This document shows positions 7,059-13,797 of a stretch of DNA of 14,118 bases, in pieces. Below the pieces are notes generated by a model. The model saw only the letters and a program-made list of their open reading frames with translations, searched no databases and had not been told where the DNA came from. Source of the stretch: Deltaproteobacteria bacterium (lineage in GTDB: Bacteria > Desulfobacterota > Desulfobacteria > Desulfobacterales > Desulfosalsimonadaceae); contig JAJRPH010000533.1 of the NCBI GenBank assembly GCA_024280875.1, positions 1 through 14,118 of the forward strand, written 5' to 3'. How positions within the stretch are numbered: position 1 is the stretch's first letter; each line of letters begins with the position of its first letter. Both the position numbers and the translations under genes were made by a program.

Positions 7059-8408
7059 TTATTCTTTTTGTGCCGACCCGACAAGCGTCTGCATATTGTC
7101 GATTGTTTCAAGGGAATCAACTGCAGTTTCCAGTGCAGCTGTCGTCTGATTACCAAGTACAGGTGTGCACAGGTCTATAAATTTAGCTGAAATTTTAGAC
7201 TTTTTTTCTTTAAGTTCCGGTATGGCCTTTAGAATATCTGAAACAGCGGTATAGGATTTCCCGGAATCTGTTTCGATTTCAACCCTTGCTTCCAGCGCCT
7301 GGAAATCCTGTGTTTGGTTGACCGATATTTTTTTCATAAAATCTCTGATTGCCCGGTCCTTTACTTTTTCCTCAGTAAAAGCCTGCATCCCGGTATTTTC
7401 ATTTAATAGCGCATTGGCCACACAATATGGAATACAGAATTTTCCTTCCAGGCCTGTATTGGCTTCCATCTTGCTGGCGGCTGACAGGGCCAGTTCGGAA
7501 GAAAAAATTCGGACTGTTTTGATATCCTTTGGTTCTATCTTTTCTTTATGGGCGATGGCGCGGGACGCTTCGATGGGAGAATGGGTGGCATGGCAGGAGG
7601 CGTGGTATTTCTGCGCCAGATTTTCAATCTCCCATGTCTTGCCTATCGTGTTCACAACATCTTTATTTACACTACCTTGAAAAACTTTAAAGAACCCGTG
7701 ATTGCCTTCAATTACGTCTTCAGCACCGGTGAACCCATCCCTTGCAAGAAGTGCAGCCATTAAGCCGGACTGGGATGCTTTGCCGGCATGAAAGGCTTTG
7801 CTCATTGTGCCGAAAGATATCTTCAAGCCGGAAGCCTGCGTTCCGGCAATTCCCAAGGCATTAGCGGATTGTTTTTCATCCAGTCCCAACATGTTCGCAC
7901 AAGCAGCAGCCGAAGCAAAATGTCCAAGCGTTGAGGTGGGATGACAACCAGACATGTAATGTTCAATACCTCCGCAGGCTCCGACGACTGCTCCCACTTT
8001 CAGGCCGATAATATAAGCGGCAAGAAAATCGCTTCCGGATTTCTCCATCCACTCCGAAAGCGCAAGAATAGATGGGAATATCGTCACGGATGGATGCCCC
8101 AGAAAATGCTCCAGCGTATCGTCATAATCAATGACATGCGAAGCAGCCCCGTTAATGAGCGCTGCCTGACATGCTGTTTTTTTCATACCATGCCCCAACA
8201 GGGTTGCTTGTTTGTTAGCACCCATCAAATCAGCAAATTTAATCAATTTTTCAACCAGCGGGTCATCTTTTCCGGCAAATGTCACACCAAGCCAATCCTT
8301 AAAAGCGACCCTGGCATGATCAAATACATGAGATGGGATATCTGATTTCTCTGTTTTGGCAACAAAACGGGCTAATATTTTAGTCAGTTCGATAGATTTT
8401 TCCGGCAT
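7059..8408 (-). CDS. MmgE/PrpD family protein (dehydratase or decarboxylase type)
   Basis: 449-residue protein of the MmgE/PrpD family (2-methylcitrate dehydratase, cis-aconitate decarboxylase, iminodisuccinate epimerase). Putative active-site residues by motif: DYDD at 94-97, His156 in GCHPT, Lys204 in GTMSKAFHAG and Lys267 in QKYHASCHATHSP; these lie where the family has its conserved Asp, His and two Lys. The usual two-domain length is kept. An earlier in-frame ATG at 8432 is rejected because AGGAGG sits eight bases before the ATG at 8408. No methylcitrate synthase or methylisocitrate lyase is nearby, so a methylcitrate role is unlikely; in this cluster it could dehydrate or decarboxylate a di- or tricarboxylic intermediate (inference). 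Confidence 0.9.
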   Translation of the reverse strand: MPEKSIELTKILARFVAKTEKSDIPSHVFDHARVAFKDWLGVTFAGKDDPLVEKLIKFADLMGANKQATLLGHGMKKTACQAALINGAASHVIDYDDTLEHFLGHPSVTIFPSILALSEWMEKSGSDFLAAYIIGLKVGAVVGACGGIEHYMSGCHPTSTLGHFASAAACANMLGLDEKQSANALGIAGTQASGLKISFGTMSKAFHAGKASQSGLMAALLARDGFTGAEDVIEGNHGFFKVFQGSVNKDVVNTIGKTWEIENLAQKYHASCHATHSPIEASRAIAHKEKIEPKDIKTVRIFSSELALSAASKMEANTGLEGKFCIPYCVANALLNENTGMQAFTEEKVKDRAIRDFMKKISVNQTQDFQALEARVEIETDSGKSYTAVSDILKAIPELKEKKSKISAKFIDLCTPVLGNQTTAALETAVDSLETIDNMQTLVGSAQKE

Positions 8409-8520
8409 GGTTGAATACCTCCTCATACTCAAACTATATTAAAAACCATTAAAAGGCGTTCCTTTGAGCGGGAAAATCGCTCCTCAAAAAAAAGTTCTTA
8501 TTTGTCGTTTTATTCAATAA

Positions 8521-8823
8521 TTATTTATGCCATGGCAGTCGTGCGTTGGGATCACTCCAGAATATGGACAGAAACAGTGATATTAGAAATCCACCCAACA
8601 AAAAAGCAGTAATTATTGAACCCGTCATCATTTTGATGTCAAGATTAGTAAACAACCAGATACCGACCAACAGGTTGGCCCATCCCCAAATAACATTTAT
8701 TACCGGGCTGGTTTTTTGAGAAAATGGCGTCATGTGACGTTTGCCGCAAATCCCCTGAACCAGATGCGGAATTGCATTAAATAAAAACATGCCTGAAAAA
8801 AATACTTTTATTAAATCTGCCAT
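8521..8823 (-). CDS. Small membrane protein, three predicted helices
   Basis: 100-residue hydrophobic protein of unknown function. Likely membrane segments are at about residues 6-22, 40-60 and 66-90; the C-terminus (SDPNARLPWHK) is polar. The segment NAIPHLVQGICGK..MTPF (16-34) followed by SPVINVIWGWAN (39-50) resembles a pattern I associate with conserved small bacterial membrane proteins, but I cannot name a function. GGAG lies seven bases before the start. It sits between the mutase large subunit and the MmgE/PrpD gene in the same direction, so it is probably co-transcribed; a role in substrate uptake or membrane docking is only a guess. Confidence 0.75.
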   Translation of the reverse strand: MADLIKVFFSGMFLFNAIPHLVQGICGKRHMTPFSQKTSPVINVIWGWANLLVGIWLFTNLDIKMMTGSIITAFLLGGFLISLFLSIFWSDPNARLPWHK

Positions 8824-8886
8824 TTTTATGCTCCGCCGCTTACATTAAAAGTCAAAATAATATCTGTTGATGAGATTTTTTAATGT

Positions 8887-10641
8887 TTAAATCAATGCGG
8901 GTTTCGCTTCACCAAAAACATTTCTAAGCACATCACAAATTTCCTGCAACGTAGCATAACTCTTCACGCAAGATAGAATATCCGGCATCAGGTTGATCGA
9001 TTCGTCGGCGGCGTTCTGTTTTAGTTTTTTGAGGTTTCGGGCAACCAGACTGTTATCTCGATCATCTTTCAGGCGTTGAAGATTATCTTTTTGACGCTGC
9101 TCCGCGCTGGCCATCAATTCCGGTGAATACACTTCTTCAACACTGCGGTTGACCTGAACGTCTATTTCATCAGAGCCCATAAAACAATTGACGCCCACAA
9201 CAAACTCTTCCTTGTTTTCAATTTTTTTCTGTTTTTCATAGGCGCTTTTGGCAACCGCCTTTGGCATATAACCGTTTTCAATGGCAGCAACAACCCCACC
9301 CATTTGTTCGATTTTATCAAATTCCGCCCTTGCCTTGGATTCAATTTCATCCGTCATTGATTCCATAAAAAAGGACCCGGCCCAGGGATCTGATGTCTCT
9401 CCCAGCTTGGCCTCGTATATTAAAACTCGGGTTCCATCATAGACTAACTGCTGGGCTTCCAGGCTGTGCCCCAGCCCCAGCGGTTCGTCAAACGGAGGAT
9501 AGACACCCGGAAGCCCTCCGGACATTCCGGCGGCCATTGCTCCGACAACGGATCGGACAAGATTATTCAAAGGTCTCTGCAACTGCGTACTGCTGCATCC
9601 TATGTGAGCAGTAGAAATCTGCCGGATCATCATGCTTTTTGGATTTTTTGCCCCAAAACGTTCTTTTAGCATGCGCGCCCACATCCTACGGGCGGCACGC
9701 TGGAAAGCGATTTCTTTATAAAACTCCATGCTTCCGCCAAAGGCGTTAAAAGTAAAACGGGGCGCAAAAACATCAATGCCAAGCCCCGCATCAACCCCTG
9801 CCTGAAGATAGGCGGCACCAATTGCCATGCTGAAAGCAAGATCCTGGGTCCTTGTGGCCCCGGCTTCACGCATATGATATCCGCCGATGCTGGTAACATT
9901 AAATTTCGGCATATGTTCGGTACAAAAAGTAAGCGTGTCACGAAAAAGCCGCAACGACGGTCCTGGAGGGAATATATAAGTACCCCGACCAATAAACTCT
10001 TTTAAGATGTCATTTTGAGGCGTACCCCTAAGCTTGTCGATCGAAATACCACGCTGTTCAGCCAATGCCACGTACATGGCAATGATAACCGCCGCCGGTG
10101 CGTTAATGGTAAAGTTCGACGCTATTTTATCCAGATCCAAATCTCCGGTATAAGGCTCATAGATAATTTCAAAATCTTTTAAGGAATCAATTGCCACGCC
10201 CACCCGGCCGACCTCTCCCTCTGCCCGGGTATCGTCCGAGTCATAACCGCATTGTGTCGGCAGATCCATTGCTATGTTCGGAGCGCCTTTACGCCCCAAA
10301 GAATGCATTCGGATCAGATAATCCCGATAATCCTCAGCCGTCCCGAAACCTGCGTATTTCCCGGCACCGCTTGTACCCCACTCAAACCGTGTTTCCGCCT
10401 TTGCCATCATTTCTGCAAAAGCCTGCCATTTGGGTACCGGAAAATTGCCGGCGGTAAATGGATATTGACCGGGGAAACCTACATCTTCGAGGAAATCGAA
10501 ACTGTTATTATCATTAGGTGTGTAAAACCGGGTCGGACTTTTTGTAAGGCCAAATTTTTTAAGGTGCGGCGAAATCACATTATCCTGCCACTGCTGACGT
10601 GCCTGTCCTATTTTTTTGTTATTTTCTTTGGTATCCTTCAT
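8887..10641 (-). CDS. Coenzyme-B12-dependent acyl-CoA mutase, large (catalytic) subunit, divergent
   Basis: 584-residue TIM-barrel subunit of the methylmalonyl-CoA mutase family. The opening GLTKSPTRFYTP (31-42) and LEDVGFPGQYPFT (51-63) are family hallmarks, as are YAGFGTAE (96-103), GYDSD (132-136), GTPQNDILKEF (206-216) and GGYHMREAGAT (253-263). Aligning by motif to the Propionibacterium enzyme, Tyr89 is Tyr96, Gln197 is Gln209, Arg207 is Arg219 and His244 is His256. Tyr plus Arg is the pair that marks substrates with a free carboxylate. However, the normally invariant RTHSQTSG reads RQISTAHIG (340-348), LHTN..DEALALP reads VYPPFDEPLGL (380-390), and the segment before Tyr96 is rewritten (GTSGAGK instead of WTMRQ). 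There is no B12 domain; that is the separate small subunit. Start chosen at 10641 by AGGAG upstream; the longer frame to 10749 reads through a repeat. Confidence 0.93.
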   Translation of the reverse strand: MKDTKENNKKIGQARQQWQDNVISPHLKKFGLTKSPTRFYTPNDNNSFDFLEDVGFPGQYPFTAGNFPVPKWQAFAEMMAKAETRFEWGTSGAGKYAGFGTAEDYRDYLIRMHSLGRKGAPNIAMDLPTQCGYDSDDTRAEGEVGRVGVAIDSLKDFEIIYEPYTGDLDLDKIASNFTINAPAAVIIAMYVALAEQRGISIDKLRGTPQNDILKEFIGRGTYIFPPGPSLRLFRDTLTFCTEHMPKFNVTSIGGYHMREAGATRTQDLAFSMAIGAAYLQAGVDAGLGIDVFAPRFTFNAFGGSMEFYKEIAFQRAARRMWARMLKERFGAKNPKSMMIRQISTAHIGCSSTQLQRPLNNLVRSVVGAMAAGMSGGLPGVYPPFDEPLGLGHSLEAQQLVYDGTRVLIYEAKLGETSDPWAGSFFMESMTDEIESKARAEFDKIEQMGGVVAAIENGYMPKAVAKSAYEKQKKIENKEEFVVGVNCFMGSDEIDVQVNRSVEEVYSPELMASAEQRQKDNLQRLKDDRDNSLVARNLKKLKQNAADESINLMPDILSCVKSYATLQEICDVLRNVFGEAKPALI

Positions 10642-10942
10642 CGCGTGATCTCTCCTATGTGTGCCAAAAACATTGACAACTTTAGTAAATTTTTCACATG
10701 CGTTCACAGGGCACCGCATCTGCTTTGTTGCCGCGCACTTGAAGTACAAAAAGTACGTCTATGCGCTCGGCGCCTCGCATCTGCAGCACCCTGTAAACGC
10801 ATACAGTTCATCGATTGACAGCATATCAGTAGTTGTACCTCCGTGAACGGTTACAACTTTTCCGTATTAAATTCCACATTCAGCCAGAGAGACGTATTCA
10901 GTCAGAGTGTTGCCTTATCCGAAGTGGTATTCCAAAAACGGA
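10642..10942. other. 301-base intergenic stretch with two repeat features, no gene
   Basis: The gap between the acyl-CoA ligase stop and the mutase start holds a large palindromic element (10698-10802) and short direct repeats of the ligase 3' end. The upstream extension of the mutase frame in this gap is low-complexity for protein and lacks a ribosome site, so no CDS is called. Confidence 0.7.
10698..10802 (-). repeat. 105-base palindromic element, long stem-loop in the transcript
   Basis: The arms 10698-10718 and 10782-10802 are 21-base inverted copies matching at 17 of 21 positions as DNA. All four mismatches are of the type that gives G-U pairs in the minus-strand RNA, so the operon transcript can form 21 unbroken pairs, while the plus-strand RNA could not. 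The centre contains GTAC-AAAAA-GTAC (10744-10756), with further complementary GC-rich blocks on each side. No U-run follows, so it is not an ordinary terminator. It ends 56 bases before the mutase start codon. Its shape suggests a dispersed palindromic repeat; other genomic copies cannot be checked here. Confidence 0.7.
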
Positions 10943-10959
10943 CTATTCAGCCAGAGTGT
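10878..10959. repeat. Three short direct repeats of the acyl-CoA ligase 3' end
   Basis: TATTCAGCCAGAGTGT, which encodes the last residues and stop of the ligase on the minus strand (10944-10959), recurs as TATTCAGTCAGAGTGT at 10895-10910 and as ATTCAGCCAGAGA at 10878-10890. The spacing is irregular (49 and 17-18 bases), suggesting local duplication or slippage rather than a regulatory array. Confidence 0.5.
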
Positions 10960-12490
10960 CTTCTCTCAACTCGGCTTTTCTAATTTTCCCTGTTGAAGTC
11001 ATAGGCAGGGCATCGATTATTTTAACATGGGCCGGAAATTTGAATTTGGCGATTTTTCCGCTAAGGAACTCATGGACTTCTTTTTTGGTAATGCTTTCCC
11101 CTTTATTACAAACAATAAAGGCTTTCCCGGCCTCACCCCATTGCTCATCATTCACCCCGATAATGGCCACATTTTCAATTTTCGGGTGATCGACCAGTAC
11201 TTTTTCGATCTGTGCCGGGTACACATTCTCTCCGCCGGATCGATACATGTCCTTGGCCCTGTCGACGATGTAAAAATAACCGTCTTCATCAATGTAGCCA
11301 AGATCGCCGGTGTGCAAAACTCCATCGACAATAGTCTCTTTTGTTTTTTCAGGCAGATTCCAATATCCGCTCATCACGGTGGGACCGCTGGCCACAATTT
11401 CTCCGATTACGCCTGGCGGGGTCCTGTTTCCATCTTTGTCCTGAATCCAGATATCCGTAAAAAAGCCCGGCAAACCGATGGAACCTTCTTTTTTTATGAT
11501 GTCTTCCTTGGGCAGCATCATCATGGCCGAGTTTTCTGTCTGGCCAAACCCCTGCTGCATGAATAATCCTTTTTGGGCCAATTCTTCGAGCAGGCTGATC
11601 GGCGTCCTTTCACCGCCGCCCAACACATTTTTAACACTGCTCACATCGATATTGTCGAGTCCCTTTGACTGCAGGATAAGGCGCCACATGGTGGTCAGGG
11701 CAAAAATCACCGTTGGTTTATATTTTTCAATATCCCTGGAAAACTGTTCCGGCTCAAACCTGAGTCTCATAATGAATGATGCGCCCCGGCACAAGACCGG
11801 TGTGGCGATGATAAACAGCCCGCCGGAATGAAATAAAGGCAGCTGGGACAGAAAAATATCGTCCCTAGACATGTCTGTATACATCATGATCTGAAAAACT
11901 TTAAAATATGTTTGGCCGTGGGAAAGCACCGCACCTTTTGGATTGCCGGTGACACCTGAAGTGTAAATAATGGCCAGTGGATCATCAACGTCAATGGGCT
12001 TGTCAACCGTTGGTTCATCTGTTGAATTGGCATCAATTACCTGATGATAATCGGTAGCCCACTCCGGGCACTCCGGCAGGCCGGGGATGCCGATTTTCAA
12101 CCAGAGGAACTTATCCTCTTCCACCTGTACAGAAGACCGGATCGGCTCAACATTACCGGCGAACGCATCATGAAAGACAAGCAGGCGAGAACCGCAGTCG
12201 TTGAGCTGATACTGAACTTCACCAGCCACCATACGAACGTTCAACGGTACAAAAATAAGACCGATTTTAGCAGCAGCTAAATAGATCGCCATAAACTCCG
12301 GGCAATTGGCCAGAAGCACTGAAATACGATCGCCTTTTTTCAGACCCTTTGAGAGAAAATAGTTTGCGACACGGTTGGTTTCCTCATTTAGATACCCATA
12401 GGATATATTCTTGTCTTCAAAAATAAACGCTGTTTTATCCGGTATGACAGTTGCCTGCTTCGTTGCAATTTTACCGATATTCCACTTCAT
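10943..12490 (-). CDS. Acyl-CoA ligase (AMP-forming, ANL superfamily)
   Basis: 515-residue cytoplasmic acyl/aryl-CoA synthetase that adenylates a carboxylic acid and transfers it to CoA. Core motifs in order: P-loop A3 YTSGVTGNPKGA (176-187), A5 GFGQTE (314-319), A7 HTGDLG (393-398), A8 hinge RAKDMYRSGGENVYP (411-425) and the A10 lysine Lys502 in STGKIRK. Length and layout fit medium/long-chain fatty-acyl or aryl-CoA ligases; no signal peptide. As the first gene of the cluster it probably activates the entry substrate of the pathway. A purine-rich AAGGGGG lies six bases before the ATG, and a sigma-54-like promoter lies about 140 bases upstream. Substrate not predictable from motifs alone. Confidence 0.95.
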   Translation of the reverse strand: MKWNIGKIATKQATVIPDKTAFIFEDKNISYGYLNEETNRVANYFLSKGLKKGDRISVLLANCPEFMAIYLAAAKIGLIFVPLNVRMVAGEVQYQLNDCGSRLLVFHDAFAGNVEPIRSSVQVEEDKFLWLKIGIPGLPECPEWATDYHQVIDANSTDEPTVDKPIDVDDPLAIIYTSGVTGNPKGAVLSHGQTYFKVFQIMMYTDMSRDDIFLSQLPLFHSGGLFIIATPVLCRGASFIMRLRFEPEQFSRDIEKYKPTVIFALTTMWRLILQSKGLDNIDVSSVKNVLGGGERTPISLLEELAQKGLFMQQGFGQTENSAMMMLPKEDIIKKEGSIGLPGFFTDIWIQDKDGNRTPPGVIGEIVASGPTVMSGYWNLPEKTKETIVDGVLHTGDLGYIDEDGYFYIVDRAKDMYRSGGENVYPAQIEKVLVDHPKIENVAIIGVNDEQWGEAGKAFIVCNKGESITKKEVHEFLSGKIAKFKFPAHVKIIDALPMTSTGKIRKAELREDTLAE

Positions 12491-12627
12491 CCGGTACCCC
12501 CTTTTTCATTAATCTTTTTTCATTTGTCTAATTTTATTTGTCTCGATAAGGACGCCATGCGCTACTATTTATAAATACATCCGACCCCGCCAAAAAAACG
12601 ATACGGCCGATCCATAGTAGGAATCAT

Positions 12628-12643
12628 TACAAATATTGTGCCA
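12628..12643 (-). promoter_or_regulatory. Candidate sigma-54 (-24/-12) promoter of the main operon
   Basis: On the minus strand the sequence reads TGGCACAATATTTGTA. Against the consensus TGGCACG-N4-TTGCA it matches 10 of 12 defined positions with exact spacing; the deviations are A for G after TGGCAC and T for C in the -12 element. Transcription would start about 125 bases before the ligase ATG. Sigma-54 control needs an enhancer-binding protein, which is not encoded in this window. A sigma-70 reading (TTGGCA with TACTAT 19 bases on) is weaker. Confidence 0.5.
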
Positions 12644-12794
12644 AGGTTGGAGATACGCGAAAGAAACGGTTGAAGGAAAGATTAAATATTTAGACAGAGC
12701 ACGGTCTTTAAGCTGTCATGACCGGAATTTTGAATAAAAAAAATTTCATTAAATTATTAGCAGGTCATTCTAAGAAATATATAAATTAAATCAA

Positions 12795-12835
12795 AAATCG
12801 GACATAATGGCATTTTTTGCACTCATGTCCGATTT
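12795..12835. promoter_or_regulatory. 11-bp perfect inverted repeat; terminator or enhancer site
   Basis: AAATCGGACAT (12795-12805) is repeated perfectly inverted at 12825-12835, separated by 19 bases that include a small GCA-TTTTT-TGC palindrome. On the minus strand it is followed by TTGATTT, so it could be a weak intrinsic terminator for the PP-loop gene. It also lies about 170 bases upstream of the sigma-54-like element, a usual distance for an enhancer-binding-protein site. The sequence does not decide between these roles. Confidence 0.5.
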
Positions 12836-12932
12836 AAGCTAATCCAAACAAGTTTTACAGTAGAAACTTAATCAATTCTTCATGAAAAATCGCAGACATA
12901 CTATGCGAGTCGGAAATAAAAAGGCGTGCGTT

Positions 12933-12976
12933 CCGCTGACATCCGGCTGACATCCGGCTGATTTCCTGGCTGATTT
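12933..12976. repeat. Short tandem repeat, about four 11-base units
   Basis: Units related to CCGGCTGACAT run from 12933 to 12976: one 10-base copy, one exact 11-base copy, one with the ending GATTT, and one 12-base variant. The array directly abuts the stop codon of the PP-loop gene. It looks like replication slippage; no regulatory role is evident. Confidence 0.6.
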
Positions 12977-13797
12977 CATGCTTTAATGCCTGTCACCGCT
13001 AATCCTTTTTCAATTTCTTGCTTAAAATACGTGCAGCACATCTCGACATAATCGTTGCATGATTGTCCATCATATACCATCCATGGAAAAATACAGCTTG
13101 TCCACAGAACTGATGAGGGAATGGTGCATTGTATTTGTCTTGACGGAATCTGATGTGCCTTCTCCATTTTTTTATGATTAGGATGATCCGTAACCCCTGC
13201 ATCATAAAGTATCCGGCATCTTTCCTCAGCAGGGACATGAAAGGCCGGCGAAGAAAAATTAATCCCATACCGGCTAAATATATCCCGGGCAATCACCTTG
13301 ACATCTTCAAGCTGCGAGCCGTCATCCAACTGTTCAGTATTACTGCCGTCGCAGATGTCTGCGATATTGTTTTCCTTACAGAACTTTATCGCCGCGATAT
13401 CCATGGCGATTTTGCATTGCAGGCATTCATTGGCCATAAACAGTTTGTGCATATTTTTCATATATTTTTCGCGGCCATTGCGCAATCCATGGGGGTCTTC
13501 CCACAAGGGACCGATTTTTTGGCTAAGAACCGCCTGCTGGGCCTGCTGCTTCTCCTGATGAGGTGTAATCGCCTGATAAATACTTTCAATATCTATTATT
13601 TTATGGTGAATTTTTGCATTTGAAGGCGCTTTCTGCCTCAGTCTGTTGACTGCATCCTGGAGATTTTCAGCTCGCCTCAGACCATATCTTGTAAAAGTAA
13701 CAAGATGTATCTGATCATATTTTGACAGTTGTAACCAGGCGACATATGTTGAATCCGTACCGCCGGAAAACATAACAGCTATTTGTTTGCTTTTCAT
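12976..13797 (-). CDS. PP-loop ATP-binding protein (QueC/ExsB-like, cysteine-rich)
   Basis: 273-residue adenine-nucleotide alpha-hydrolase-fold protein. The PP-loop SGGTDST is at residues 11-17, right after the first strand. Ten cysteines lie between residue 125 and 255, including ECLQC (125-128), QCT (224), WTSC (235) and EMCC (254-255), which could bind zinc or an iron-sulfur cluster. DGSNTEQLDDGSQLEDVK (150-167) is a conserved-looking acidic loop. QueC makes preQ0 in queuosine synthesis and has a Zn site of four Cys near its C-terminus; here the first CxxC is central, so this is probably a different PP-loop branch (tRNA thiolation-like or unassigned). AAGGAG with a nine-base spacer supports the start. 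It probably forms its own transcription unit, apart from the CoA cluster. Confidence 0.85.
   Translation of the reverse strand: MKSKQIAVMFSGGTDSTYVAWLQLSKYDQIHLVTFTRYGLRRAENLQDAVNRLRQKAPSNAKIHHKIIDIESIYQAITPHQEKQQAQQAVLSQKIGPLWEDPHGLRNGREKYMKNMHKLFMANECLQCKIAMDIAAIKFCKENNIADICDGSNTEQLDDGSQLEDVKVIARDIFSRYGINFSSPAFHVPAEERCRILYDAGVTDHPNHKKMEKAHQIPSRQIQCTIPSSVLWTSCIFPWMVYDGQSCNDYVEMCCTYFKQEIEKGLAVTGIKA

Larger units (their letters stand above)
12491..12975. other. 485-base non-coding region upstream of the main operon
   Basis: AT-rich gap between the PP-loop gene and the acyl-CoA ligase. It contains an 11-base tandem repeat next to the PP-loop stop, an 11-bp inverted repeat at 12795-12835, the palindrome GTCATGAC near 12715 and a sigma-54-like element at 12628-12643. 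No frame with a ribosome site longer than about a dozen codons was seen. It probably holds the end of the PP-loop transcript and the control region of the catabolic operon. Confidence 0.7.

Noticed and set aside
7059..8408. Methylcitrate-cycle 2-methylcitrate dehydratase (prpD)
   Set aside because: No prpB or prpC genes are nearby and the context is acyl-CoA rearrangement, so the family name is kept without the specific symbol.
8463..8488. Hairpin TTTGAG...CTCAAA as a terminator after the small membrane protein gene
   Set aside because: On the minus strand the T-run lies before the hairpin, not after it, and alternative pairings compete; no termination signal for the operon direction.
8887..10641. 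2-Hydroxyisobutyryl-CoA mutase (acetone or tert-butanol pathway)
   Set aside because: That enzyme has Ile at the Tyr89 position and Asp at the position of Ala116 of methylmalonyl-CoA mutase. Here they are Tyr96 and Ala124 by motif alignment, so the hydroxyacyl signature is absent.
8887..10641. Isobutyryl-CoA mutase
   Set aside because: Isobutyryl-CoA mutase has Phe and Gln in place of the Tyr/Arg pair; this protein has Tyr96 and Arg219.
10642..10749. 36-residue N-terminal extension of the mutase large subunit
   Set aside because: The extension translates part of the palindromic element, has no ribosome site at its start, and a good AGGAG precedes the ATG at 10641.
12615..12645. Sigma-70 promoter TTGGCA/TACTAT upstream of the ligase
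   Set aside because: The spacer is 19 bases and the -10 matches only four of six; the overlapping sigma-54 pattern fits better.
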